Shown here: positions 43,635 to 53,900 of the stretch, piece by piece
How positions within the stretch are numbered: the stretch's first letter is position 1
Layout of the letters: every line of letters starts with the position of its first letter
Source of the DNA: Ohtaekwangia koreensis
GTDB taxonomy: Bacteria > Bacteroidota > Bacteroidia > Cytophagales > Cyclobacteriaceae
Assembly (NCBI RefSeq): GCF_900167975.1
Contig: NZ_FUZU01000001.1
Coordinates: 315,001-379,000, forward strand
Direction of reading: 5' to 3'
Length of the DNA stretch: 64,000 bases
The notes under the pieces: generated by a model
Databases searched by the model: none
Told to the model about the DNA's origin: nothing
The model's input: the letters and a program-made list of their open reading frames with translations, nothing else
Made by a program: the position numbers and the translations under genes

Positions 43635-43715
43635 AGTTACGAATGAACTTTTTCCGGGCGATTTTCAATTATCTGTACACAGTGGGAAGAAGGGAGGAGT
43701 TTAAATCCAAAGCCT

Positions 43716-44591
43716 ATGCAAGCAAACTTTACAGATACCATCATTCCTATTTATAATCTCCGCGCATGTGTCGGAGCAAGTGACTTTGCAATCATCCGCA
43801 TGGATCCCTTTGAAGTATTGGGTCACCTCCAAGTACCTCATCGCCAGGAAGGCTATAACATTTCACTTTTACTTCAAGGCAGTGTTACCAAGTATATTGA
43901 TTTTGAACGCCATGTAATAGAAGCGCCTGCACTTATATCGGTAGGAGCTGATCAGATCCATCAATACGAGTATGCCGAAAATGCAGAGATGATTTGTATA
44001 TCATTCAGCCGTGATTTTTTGATTCACGAAATGCGGGGCTGGATAATTTGCTGGGAGTGTATGTTTGGGCACGTTGTCATGAACATGGACGAAGCTGCCG
44101 TGCATGAACTCGAAGTATATGCAAACCTGATGCTCGAAGAATTTCAAGGTAACAAACCCAAGAGTGAAATCGTCATTCGTAGTTTGCTGAATGCATTTAT
44201 AGTTTGCAGCGCACGTATGCGTAAGATATCACTGCCGATACTGCACATGGATGCTTCTCAAAATAAACTCGTGCAACAATTCAAGATGCATGTTGACACA
44301 AACTTCCGTGATAAGACACAGGTATCACAATATGCCGACATGCTATATATTACCCCTGGTCATCTCAACGATGTAATCAAAACAACCGTTGGAAAAACAG
44401 CGAAACAGGTTATTGATGAAAAACGCATCATGGAAGCGAAGCGTTTATTATTCTGGGGCGACCTTAGTTTAAAAGAGATAGCAGGCTATCTGAGTTTTGA
44501 AGATGACTCCTATTTTAACAGGTTCTTTAAAAAACATACCGGTCATACACCATCACTCTTTCAGCGCACGATCCGCGAAAAGTACAATTAA
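43716..44591 (+). CDS. AraC-family transcriptional regulator
   Basis: 291 residues. The N-terminal two thirds form a cupin-like sensing domain (VPHRQEGYNISLLLQGSVTK, LISVGADQIHQYEYAENAE); the C-terminus has two helix-turn-helix units (QYADMLYITPGHLNDVIK and SLKEIAGYLSFEDDSYFNRFF) and the ending KKHTGHTPSLFQR. It lies directly upstream of the RND efflux operon on the same strand, the usual place for its controller. The effector is unknown. Confidence 0.87.
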   Translation: MQANFTDTIIPIYNLRACVGASDFAIIRMDPFEVLGHLQVPHRQEGYNISLLLQGSVTKYIDFERHVIEAPALISVGADQIHQYEYAENAEMICISFSRDFLIHEMRGWIICWECMFGHVVMNMDEAAVHELEVYANLMLEEFQGNKPKSEIVIRSLLNAFIVCSARMRKISLPILHMDASQNKLVQQFKMHVDTNFRDKTQVSQYADMLYITPGHLNDVIKTTVGKTAKQVIDEKRIMEAKRLLFWGDLSLKEIAGYLSFEDDSYFNRFFKKHTGHTPSLFQRTIREKYN

Positions 44592-44629
44592 TACCTTGAT
44601 AAGGTAAATTAAAAAGGGACTTCAAAGGC

Positions 44630-44637
44630 TAACTTTG
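44630..44637 (+). promoter_or_regulatory. -7 promoter element of the RND efflux operon
   Basis: TAACTTTG matches TAnnTTTG in full. No TTG is found 19-21 bases upstream, which suggests dependence on an activator, perhaps the AraC protein encoded just before. Transcription from here gives a leader of about 200 bases. Confidence 0.4.
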
Positions 44638-44650
44638 TTTTACCGTTCAC

Positions 44651-44815
44651 GTTCAGAATGAACATATATAGTGATAAAAGTAAAACTTTTGTCACTACTT
44701 CTTCGTGAAAGACTTTCTTCTGGTGCTGCAGAAGAAAACTTAAATACAGATTTCAATCATGAATGTTTTTTAGAAAAAGCGAACGAGGGTTAGCTAAACC
44801 TTCCTTCACTCGAAG
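44651..44815 (+). promoter_or_regulatory. Structured leader of the RND efflux operon
   Basis: Four successive inverted repeats: GTTCA-GAA-TGAAC (44651-44663); GTGATAAAAG-N5-CTTTTGTCAC (44671-44695, one mismatch); TTTCTTCTG-N6-CAGAAGAAA (44714-44737); and a GGTT/AACC stem within 44785-44815. They could be regulator sites on DNA or hairpins in the leader RNA. Confidence 0.45.
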
Positions 44816-44840
44816 ATGATTTTTTAATTTTTAATATGAG

Positions 44841-46031
44841 ATGTATATGAAAAGGTCAAGTCACAATTATGTAACAAAAACAGTGACGGTGCTCGGAAGC
44901 ATCGGTCTCTTAATTATATTGAATAGCTGCACAACATCATCCGGCAACGCGGGTGGTGGCATGCAACCACCGCTGCCTTCACTTCCTGTAATTTCAGTAA
45001 GCAATCTTGCAGCAACAACCTATCGCGAATTCCCGGCTACGGTAGAAGGTAAAGTAAATGTTGAGATCCGCCCGCAGGTAGATGGATACCTTGAACATAT
45101 TTATGTAGACGAAGGTGCTTACGTGCGCGTAGGCCAACCGTTGTTTCGCATTAATGATCAGCCCTACCGCGAGCAAAACTCCAACGCCAGTGCAGCCTTG
45201 CTTGCTTCGCAGGCAAATCTAGAAAAAGCACAATTGGAAGTTGATCGCCTTACACCACTGGTAAAGAATAATGTAGTATCGGATATACAGCTGAAATCTG
45301 CGGAAGCAAGCTTGCAATCGGCAAAGGCAAATGTAGCACAAGCCAAAGCGCAGGCAGGAAATGCACAGATCAGTCTCGGATATACATTGGTGAAAGCTCC
45401 GGTAAGCGGATATATAGGACGCATTCCGCATAAGATTGGTAGTTTGGTAGGCAGAGGCGAAGCGCAACCATTAACTGTATTGTCGGATGTAAATGAAGTA
45501 TATGCATACTTCTCTATGAGCGAAATTGATTTCCTTCAGTTCAAAGAACGTATACCAGGCAATACACTGGAAGAGAAGATCAAGAACCTTCCGCCAGTAG
45601 AGCTTACGTTGGCAGACGATAGTTTCTACTCTGAAAAAGGAAAAGTTGAAACCGTAGAAGGTCAGTTTGATAAAACTACAGGCGCTATAAGTTTCAGAGC
45701 CGTATTCCCAAATAACAAAGGACTGTTACGCTCCGGCAATACAGGACGTGTTCGTATACCTACTGTACACAACGAAGCTGTAGTTATACCACAGGACGCA
45801 ACGTTCGAGCTACAGGACAAAGTACTTGTATTCGTAGTAGGGGATAGCAATAAAGTAGTGAGCAGGCCCATTGTTGTCGAAGGACAAACCAGCAACTATT
45901 ACTTTGTAAAGAACGGTTTGAAGACAGGCGAGAAAATTGTCTATACCGGGTTGAGCCGCTTGCGCGATGGAGCTGTTATTGATCCACAGCCATTATCGCT
46001 TGACAGCTTACTGAAAGCGAAGCCGCTTTAA
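44841..46031 (+). CDS. RND efflux periplasmic adaptor (HlyD/AcrA type), lipoprotein
   Basis: 396 residues with a lipoprotein signal (lipobox ILNSC). The domains follow the AcrA order: barrel-sandwich hybrid with the lipoyl-like halves (VNVEIRPQVDGYLEHIYVDEG and IGRIPHKIGSLVG), an alpha-hairpin (about 100-175; SNASAALLASQANLEKAQLE), then beta-barrel and membrane-proximal domains. It links the inner-membrane pump with the outer-membrane channel encoded next. The gene is first in the adaptor-pump-channel operon and carries a long leader. Confidence 0.92.
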   Translation: MYMKRSSHNYVTKTVTVLGSIGLLIILNSCTTSSGNAGGGMQPPLPSLPVISVSNLAATTYREFPATVEGKVNVEIRPQVDGYLEHIYVDEGAYVRVGQPLFRINDQPYREQNSNASAALLASQANLEKAQLEVDRLTPLVKNNVVSDIQLKSAEASLQSAKANVAQAKAQAGNAQISLGYTLVKAPVSGYIGRIPHKIGSLVGRGEAQPLTVLSDVNEVYAYFSMSEIDFLQFKERIPGNTLEEKIKNLPPVELTLADDSFYSEKGKVETVEGQFDKTTGAISFRAVFPNNKGLLRSGNTGRVRIPTVHNEAVVIPQDATFELQDKVLVFVVGDSNKVVSRPIVVEGQTSNYYFVKNGLKTGEKIVYTGLSRLRDGAVIDPQPLSLDSLLKAKPL

Positions 46032-46112
46032 TTCCACCTTTTAAAGAAGGCCTCAAGTAAATTATATAATAAAGCCGGGTGACTGATCATCCGGTCACTA
46101 AAACTCTGTCTT

Positions 46113-49100
46113 ATGTTAAAAGTATTTATAGAACGGCCGGTACTGGCCACCGTTGTGTCGATCATTCTTGTGCTGCTGGGGACGCTTTCATTAATGAACC
46201 TCCCGGTAACACAATTCCCGGATATAGCACCACCGAGTATACAGGTGCAGGCAGTATATCCTGGCGCGAACGCTGAAGTCGTTGCCCGTTCAGTAGCCAC
46301 CCCGATAGAGGAAGCTGTGAATGGTGTGGAGAACATGACCTATATGACGTCAACCTCCAACAACGATGGGTCTATGATCCTGACAGTATATTTCAAACTC
46401 GGTACGGATCCTGACCTTGCTGCTGTGAACGTGCAGAACCGTGTGTCGAAAGCTACCAGCTTATTGCCATCCGAAGTTGTGCAGGCGGGTATATCTACAC
46501 AGAAGCAACAGAACAGTATGATCATGGTGACGAACCTGGTGAGCGATGAAAAAATGTATGACGAAACATTTTTGCAGAACTATGCCAAGATCAACATCAT
46601 TCCGGAAATACAACGTGTGCCTGGTGTAGGCCAGGCGATGGTATTCGGATCGAAAGATTACTCCATGCGCATTTGGCTGAAGCCTGATCGTTTGGCTTCG
46701 TATGGTTTAGCAGTACAAGATGTATTGGATGCTATACGCGAACAAAATGTTGAAGCTGCTCCAGGACGATTTGGTGAAAACAGTCAGGAATCATTCGAAT
46801 ATGTAATCAAGTATAAAGGAAAGTTAAACGAAGGAAAGCAGTACGAGGATATTATACTGAAGGCTGATGCCGATGGATCTGTACTTCGGCTCAGAGATGT
46901 AGCGCGTGTAGAACTCGGCTCCTATACCTATAATCAGAACACTACTGTAAATGGTAAATCCGGTATCGGTGTGGCGATCTTCCAGACGGCTGGTTCCAAC
47001 GCCAACGATATACAGACTTCTATCAATGAACTGATGGAAAAGGCTAAAGGTAATTTTCCTCAAGGTATATCATGCTTTAACATCTATAGTACAAAGGAGT
47101 ATCTGGATGAATCCATCGAACAGGTAATCGAAACGCTGATCGAAGCATTTATACTCGTATTTATAGTCGTGTTTATTTTCTTGCAGGATTTTCGTTCTAC
47201 ACTTATTCCAGCTATAGCTGTACCTGTAGCGATTATCGGTACATTCTTCTTCATGCAGTTGTTCGGGTTTACCATCAACCTGCTTACACTGTTCGCTCTT
47301 GTACTTGCCATTGGTATAGTAGTGGATGATGCGATTGTGGTAGTGGAGGCGGTACACTCGAAAATGCAGCTCACGAAAATGAGTGCCAAGAAAGCTACGA
47401 TTCAATCCATGAGTGAAATCTCCGGAGCGATTGTTTCCATTACATTGGTGATGTCTGCTGTATTTATACCCGTCGGATTTATGCAAGGTCCCGCGGGAGT
47501 ATTCTATCGTCAGTTCGCATTTACATTAGCGATCGCGATCGTTATTTCCGCTGTCAATGCACTAACATTGAGTCCTGCGCTTTGCGCGTTGTTCCTGAAA
47601 TCAGATCATGCCGATGATCATGAACATAGCAATGACAAATGGAGCACACGCTTTTTCAGATCTTTTAATACAGGCTTCAGCGCCATGACTGAAAAGTATC
47701 TCGGCAGTGTACATTTCCTTGTAAAGCACAGGTGGCTTACGATAGGTGGACTTGCTATCGTAACAGGTGTTACAGTATGGATGTTGCGCACAACGCCTAC
47801 CGGATTTATACCGAATGAAGATCAGAGCTTCTTTGTATACTCTATAACATTACCGCCAGGTGCATCACTGCAACGTACGCGTGAAGTGGTAAACAAAGTA
47901 GAGAACATGATGCATGAACTTGAAGCAACGAATCACTACTTAAGTGTTTCGGGGTTGAACATCATCACCTCTTCCATCAGCTCTAACTATGCTGTTGGTT
48001 TTGTAAAGATGAAACCGCATGATGAACGAGGTGCTGTTAAAGATATAAATGCAATCATGGGGATGGTACAACAAAAACTTTCCAGTATAAATGAAGCGGA
48101 TATATTTACGTTTACGATGCCTACTGTACCAGGCTTCAGTAACATGGCCGGCTTTGAATTGATCTTGCAGGATCGTACCGGTGGATCACTCGAAAAGTTA
48201 AACGAAACAACGCAAGGTCTGATCGGAGCGTTGATGCAACGTCCGGAGATTGCGTATGCATTTACGACATTCAATACTGCCAACCCGCAGTTTATGTTGA
48301 ATGTTGACGAGAAGAAAGCAAAACAACTCGGTGTATCCGTAAGTGATATATTGCAGACACTGCAGGTATATTACGGAAGTACATTTGCTTCTGACTTCAA
48401 CCGCTTCGGTAAATTCTATAGAGTGATCATGCAGGCGGAAGCTCCTTCCCGTGATGATCCGAATTCTCTGAAAGGCATGTATGTGAAGAACTCGTATGAC
48501 GAAATGGTACCGCTCAGTACACTCGTGGTCTTAGAACGGGTATATGGTCCAGAGACCGTTACACGGAATAACTTATTCACCGCAGTAACGATCAACGGTG
48601 TTCCGAAACCTGGCTATAGCTCGGGGGATGCCATCAAAGCAGTTGAAGAAGTAGCAGCACAATATTTGCCGCGTGGCTATAGCTACGAATGGGCCGGTAT
48701 GACAAAAGAAGAAATCGCTTCCGGTGGACAGGCAGGTTTCATCTTTACACTCTGTCTCATATTTGTATACTTCCTGCTGGCAGCGCAATATGAAAGCTAT
48801 ATACTTCCATTGTCGGTTATACTTTCAATACCACTGGGGATCTTTGGAGTATTTCTCTTTATAAACTTATTCGGTATCGATAATAATATATATGTACAGG
48901 TAGGACTGATCATGCTCATTGGTCTGTTGGCGAAGAACGCCATTCTGATCGTAGAGTATGCGGTGCAGAGACGAAGAGCGGGAATGGATTTGTTGGCTTC
49001 TGCTATTGAAGCTTCCAAACTTCGTCTGCGCCCAATCCTGATGACATCCTTTGCATTTATAGTGGGCTTGTTGCCGCTGATGCGCGCGAACGGAGCATCT

Positions 49101-49256
49101 GCTTTGGGTAACCGGTCTATCAGTACAGGTGCAGCCGGTGGAATGTTGACGGGTGTATTGCTGGGTATCTTTGTGATCCCTGTGCTATATATCATCTTCC
49201 AGTACCTGCAGGAAAAAGTGACGGGTGCTCCCAAGCCTGAAGAAATTACCGAATAG
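46113..49256 (+). CDS. RND multidrug efflux pump (HAE1, AcrB type)
   Basis: 1047 residues, the full size of the family. It has twelve membrane helices in two repeats with two large periplasmic loops. The proton-relay pair is in IGIVVDDAIVVVEAV (helix 4) and the HAE1 signatures PVTQFPDIAPPSIQVQAVYPG and GLLAKNAILIVEYA are intact. It exports hydrophobic compounds (antibiotics, bile-like compounds, dyes) with proton entry. Specificity cannot be given. The gene shows the TATA-linked Ile codon pattern well: in its first 355 codons ATA is used for 10 of 14 Ile after a T-ending codon but for only 2 of 16 after other codons. Confidence 0.95.
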   Translation: MLKVFIERPVLATVVSIILVLLGTLSLMNLPVTQFPDIAPPSIQVQAVYPGANAEVVARSVATPIEEAVNGVENMTYMTSTSNNDGSMILTVYFKLGTDPDLAAVNVQNRVSKATSLLPSEVVQAGISTQKQQNSMIMVTNLVSDEKMYDETFLQNYAKINIIPEIQRVPGVGQAMVFGSKDYSMRIWLKPDRLASYGLAVQDVLDAIREQNVEAAPGRFGENSQESFEYVIKYKGKLNEGKQYEDIILKADADGSVLRLRDVARVELGSYTYNQNTTVNGKSGIGVAIFQTAGSNANDIQTSINELMEKAKGNFPQGISCFNIYSTKEYLDESIEQVIETLIEAFILVFIVVFIFLQDFRSTLIPAIAVPVAIIGTFFFMQLFGFTINLLTLFALVLAIGIVVDDAIVVVEAVHSKMQLTKMSAKKATIQSMSEISGAIVSITLVMSAVFIPVGFMQGPAGVFYRQFAFTLAIAIVISAVNALTLSPALCALFLKSDHADDHEHSNDKWSTRFFRSFNTGFSAMTEKYLGSVHFLVKHRWLTIGGLAIVTGVTVWMLRTTPTGFIPNEDQSFFVYSITLPPGASLQRTREVVNKVENMMHELEATNHYLSVSGLNIITSSISSNYAVGFVKMKPHDERGAVKDINAIMGMVQQKLSSINEADIFTFTMPTVPGFSNMAGFELILQDRTGGSLEKLNETTQGLIGALMQRPEIAYAFTTFNTANPQFMLNVDEKKAKQLGVSVSDILQTLQVYYGSTFASDFNRFGKFYRVIMQAEAPSRDDPNSLKGMYVKNSYDEMVPLSTLVVLERVYGPETVTRNNLFTAVTINGVPKPGYSSGDAIKAVEEVAAQYLPRGYSYEWAGMTKEEIASGGQAGFIFTLCLIFVYFLLAAQYESYILPLSVILSIPLGIFGVFLFINLFGIDNNIYVQVGLIMLIGLLAKNAILIVEYAVQRRRAGMDLLASAIEASKLRLRPILMTSFAFIVGLLPLMRANGASALGNRSISTGAAGGMLTGVLLGIFVIPVLYIIFQYLQEKVTGAPKPEEITE

Positions 49257-49280
49257 TAATAACAGTTAATTTGTTGAATC

Positions 49281-50705
49281 ATGTATAGTAACAGATTTAT
49301 ATATAGTAGTATAGGCGTGGTGTTGTTCGCGGTTGTTTTGCTGGGTTGCTCGGTAGGTAAAAATTACAAGCGCCCGGATCTGAAAGCCCCGCAGCAGTTT
49401 GGTACAACGGTACAGCCATCCGACAGCAGTATAGCAACGCAATCGTGGAAAGAGTTTTTTACCGACACCACATTATTGCGATTGATTGATAAGGCTGTAG
49501 TCAATAATTTCGATTTGCAACTCGCAATCAAACGTATTGCTATAGCAGAGTCGCGCGCGAAACAAGCACGCGCAGCGTGGCTTCCCACATGGAGTGTACA
49601 GGCATCAGCCTCTACAAACAATCCTTCCGGAAATAGTTTGAACGGTATAAGCCTGAGCAGTTTCCTTGGCACAAACCACATTGAGGATTATACATTGAGC
49701 TCAACCATTTCGTGGGAGATTGATGTATGGGGAAAAATAAGAAGATCGAAGCAGGCTGCATTAGCGGATTATCTGCAGACGTTCGAAGCTGGTCGTGCAA
49801 TACAGACTCAACTTGTGGCGCAGGTTTCCAATGCATACTATAATTTATTAATGATGGATGCACAGCTCGCGATAGCAAATAGAAATGTACTCCTAAGTGA
49901 TAGTATAGTGCAGATGATGCAGTTGCAGAAAACCGCTGGTGAAGTGACTGAACTGGCCGTGCAGCAAGCGGTAGCGCAACAACAAACTGCAGCGTTACTG
50001 GTTCCGCAGTTGGAGCAAGCTATAGCGATACAGGAAAACGGACTTCGTTTATTGTTAGGCGATTGGCCTGGTGCAGTTAGCCGGAATACAGAGCTGAGTA
50101 CGTTGATTCTGAACGACTCTATATTTGCAACCGGTGTACCCATCGACCTGTTGAGTCATCGTCCGGATGTACGCGCAAGCGAGAAAGGTTTAGTGGCTGC
50201 TAATGCACGCGTGGGTATAGCGCAAGGTAATATGTACCCTGCGCTAAACCTTACGGCTACTGGCGGACTAAATGCATACGAAGCGAGCAACTGGTTTAAT
50301 ATACCGGCATCTTTATTCGGAACCGTGATGGGAAGTCTTACACAACCAATCTTTCAGAGGCGTACCCTGCGAACACAACTTGAAATTGCTAAAGCAGAAC
50401 GTGAGCAACGCGTGATAGAATTCAGACAGTCCGTAACAGGTGCAGTACACGAGGTTACCAATGCGTTGATTCGGTTGGATAAACTGAAAACACAACAGCT
50501 AGTTGTAACAACACGCGTGGAGACATTGCAACAAGCTGTGAAGAATGCGCGATTACTTTTCAGAAGTGGCATGGCCAACTATCTCGAAGTAATCACGGCA
50601 CAGAGCAATGCGCTGCAAGCTGAACTTGATAAAGCAGACATCACACGCCAACAATTAAGCGCACGTGTTGAGCTATACCAATCACTCGGTGGAGGTTGGA
50701 AGTAA
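49281..50705 (+). CDS. Outer-membrane efflux channel (TolC/OprM, NodT family), lipoprotein
   Basis: 474 residues with a lipoprotein signal (lipobox VLLGC). It shows the duplicated outer-membrane-factor layout with long coiled-coil helices (e.g. VKNARLLFRSGMANYLEVIT, the family signature region, and LLSHRPDVRASEKGL). It forms the exit duct of the tripartite pump. It begins 24 bases after the pump gene and is followed by a terminator. Confidence 0.93.
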   Translation: MYSNRFIYSSIGVVLFAVVLLGCSVGKNYKRPDLKAPQQFGTTVQPSDSSIATQSWKEFFTDTTLLRLIDKAVVNNFDLQLAIKRIAIAESRAKQARAAWLPTWSVQASASTNNPSGNSLNGISLSSFLGTNHIEDYTLSSTISWEIDVWGKIRRSKQAALADYLQTFEAGRAIQTQLVAQVSNAYYNLLMMDAQLAIANRNVLLSDSIVQMMQLQKTAGEVTELAVQQAVAQQQTAALLVPQLEQAIAIQENGLRLLLGDWPGAVSRNTELSTLILNDSIFATGVPIDLLSHRPDVRASEKGLVAANARVGIAQGNMYPALNLTATGGLNAYEASNWFNIPASLFGTVMGSLTQPIFQRRTLRTQLEIAKAEREQRVIEFRQSVTGAVHEVTNALIRLDKLKTQQLVVTTRVETLQQAVKNARLLFRSGMANYLEVITAQSNALQAELDKADITRQQLSARVELYQSLGGGWK

Positions 50706-50734
50706 TTTTAAAAAACTTTGAGGTATGAGTCGTG

Positions 50735-50757
50735 CGCTACGAGTTAAAAGCTCGTAG
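50735..50757 (+). repeat. Intergenic hairpin with a shared 12-mer
   Basis: CTACGAG (50737-50743) pairs with CTCGTAG (50751-50757); a third copy of the right arm, AACTCGTA, follows at 50770-50777. The word GCGCTACGAGTT (50735-50746) is also present at 2371-2382 in another intergenic hairpin. Confidence 0.45.
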
Positions 50758-50782
50758 TGTATTGCTCAGAACTCGTAACTAT

Positions 50783-50808
50783 AAAATGGCCAGCGATGGC
50801 CATTTTTT
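50783..50808 (+). terminator. Terminator of the RND operon
   Basis: A 9-bp perfect stem (50783-50791 with 50798-50806), a 6-base loop and a T6 run. Confidence 0.8.
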
Positions 50809-50961
50809 ATTTCGGAAGGTTTGATCTCTGAATTCAGAGGGCTGGTCTACACATCGTTGCCATCGTACATGATCCTGTCTTATAAAGCGTTCTTTCGGAG
50901 CTGCGTATTTTTTTACCAACGTGGCTGAATAGAAACACCTTTGAATAACAGGACCTGAGCA

Positions 50962-53900
50962 TTGATATTGACACAGTGTTTTCCCCTAAGCCTTCTCCGT
51001 GTCGCAGAGTATGGACTGCTGATGCTATCGCTATGCATGAGTACAACGGTAGCGGTATGGGCGCAAAACACTTCTCCGGAAAAGAGAGATTCTGTTCAGT
51101 CATATCAACCCGGTACAAAACCATCCTATAAAGCAGAGGACCGATACGGTGACCCCTTCTCAAATCCAGAGACATCATCACCATTATTACTGAAAGATCC
51201 CGACCGGGTAAAAGTAGATATACAAATCGATACCTCCGGCAATTATACTATATATGAAAAGGTAGGCGGGTTGCAATATCGTCCCGTATCGACCATGTCA
51301 CTGGAAGAATTCAAACAATACCAGGAACGCGAGCAATTAAAAAATTACTGGAAGAGCAGAACCAAAGCAAAAGATGGCGAGAGTGCCGTGAGTGGACGAA
51401 GTTTGAATCCCAAGATCTTTATCAGTCCTATACTGGATCGCATCTTCGGTGGAAGCTATATAGAACTGGTGCCGCGGGGATATGTTACGCTTGATTTTGG
51501 TGCTGCATTCCAGCGTATTAATAATCCCTCGATTCCAATCCGCCAGCAACGCAGTGGCGGGTTTGAATTTGATGAGCAGATCAACCTGAGTGTTGTCGGA
51601 AAAGTAGGAGAGAAGCTTTCCGTTTCAGCAAACTTTGATAATAACAATTCATTCGACTTCCAGAATAACATGAAGGTTGAATATACCGGCTTCAAAGAAG
51701 ATATACTTCAGAAACTTGAAATCGGTAATGTTAGCCTTCCGTTGAATAATACGTTGATACAAGGCTCGCAAAATCTGTTTGGTGTAAAAGCGCAAATGCA
51801 ATTTGGTAAACTGAAGGCTACAGTAATTGCTTCGACTCAACGCGGCAAAGCTTCATCGGTAAATGTTGATGGCAGCAGCAACGGGCAGAACCGACCGTTT
51901 GAAATTATAGCTTCCAACTACGATGAGAATCGGCATTTTTTCCTCGGGCATTTCTTTCGGGATAATTATACCAAGTGGATCTCCAACACACCGCAGGTTA
52001 TTTCTGGTATAAATATAACCCGCGTGGAAGTATATGTATTGAATCGCAAGAGTGATACACAAACACTTCGCAATGTTGTAGGACTTATGGATCTGGGCGA
52101 GGGTAAAAGAATTTACAATGCAGCCGTTACTTCCAATGGAACAGCGATGCCAGCATCCAACAAAGCCAATAATCTTTTCGATTTTGTAACAGCGCAGAGC
52201 CGGGCAGCAGATAACATTAATACTACGCTGGAAACTTTTTTTGCTGAGGATAATAACAACGGTACCGACTTTGAGAAGATCACCGGTGCGCGAAAACTGG
52301 CTGCTACAGAATATACTTTCCATACACAGCTTGGTTATCTTACCTTGAGCACAAAGCTGCAAAGTGATGAAGCGCTGGCTGTATCATATGAATATACCTA
52401 TAATGGTAAGTCCTATACGGTAGGCGAATTGTCGGAAGACTATTCTAATCTTAAGGATGAGGAAGTAGTCTTCCTGAAGCTTCTTCGTCCGCGGAAGATC
52501 GCTATACATGATTCCGATGGTGAAACGATTCCTACCTGGGACTTGATGATGAAGAATATATATACCCTGGGAGCCACACAACTTTCACAGAGTGGCTTTG
52601 AGCTGCGCGTGATTTATCGCGATGATGCCTCCGGTATAGATAATCCACAGCTACAGGCCGGTAACACAGTGCGTACCCGACAGCTCGTGGAAATTATGGG
52701 TCTTGATAAACTGAACACGTTAAGTGACCGGCAACGCGATGGTAACTTTGATTTTGTGGAGGGTGTTACGATCAACTCAACATTGGGTCTTATCATATTT
52801 CCTTACCTGAAACCGTTCAGCGAAGCACTGCGTGAAGCCTTTGATGGTGAGCCTACCGAGAACGCACTGATCACAAAGTATGCTTATGATACACTATATG
52901 GCACCACGAAATCGGACGCTGCTTTATTTGCTTCCAAGAATAAATTCTATATCACCGGAGAGTATACTGCAAGTTCCTCAAGCGAAATTATTATACCCGG
53001 TTTTGGCGTGGCACAGGGTTCTGTAAAGGTGTATGCCGGTGGTATTTTGCTTACCGAAGGAACAGACTATGTAGTAGACTATACATTTGGTAAAGTGACT
53101 ATCCTCAATGAATCCATTATGAATTCTGGTAAGGATATAGAAGTACAGTATGAGCAGTCCGATGCTTTTTCTTTTCAGAATAAAAGTCTGTTGGGTACAC
53201 GCATGGATTACAAACTAAACGATGATGTCAATTTCGGTTCTACATTGCTATACTATAACGAACGCCCTACGGTAAGTCGCAATACAGTAGGTACTGAGCC
53301 TGCGCGCAATGTTCAATACGGCATCGACTTCAACATCAACAATAAAAGCAGAATGCTCACCAAATGGGTAGATGCATTGCCGTTGATCCAGACTAAGGAA
53401 GAATCAACGGTGAACTTTACCGGTGAATTTGCCCAGCTTCTTCCCGGCACATCCAACGTAATTGATGGTGAAGGTACAGGGTATATAGATGATTTTGAAA
53501 ATACGACAACCCCGTATTCACTGATGAGTCCTGCCGGATGGAAACTTTCCTCTGTACCGAAAACTGATGACTATCGTTTTGATCCAAGCGGTGGGATAGT
53601 GGATGATATAACGGCCGGGTATAAGCGCGGAAAAATTGCATGGTATACAATCGATAATCAATTGCAACGCAGTAGCGGTTCGTTGAAGCCCGATAACATT
53701 AGTGAAGAAGATCTCTATAATCATTATGTACGGGGTGTTGGTCCACAGGAGATTTTTCCGAACAAGCAACTCACGCAAGGTATATATTACGAACAGGTAT
53801 TTGATGTGGCCTATTTTCCGAATGAAAGGGGCCCCTATAACTATAATCCTTCGCTCGATAACAACGGACTTCTCCCAGCACCACAAGATACCTGGGGAGC

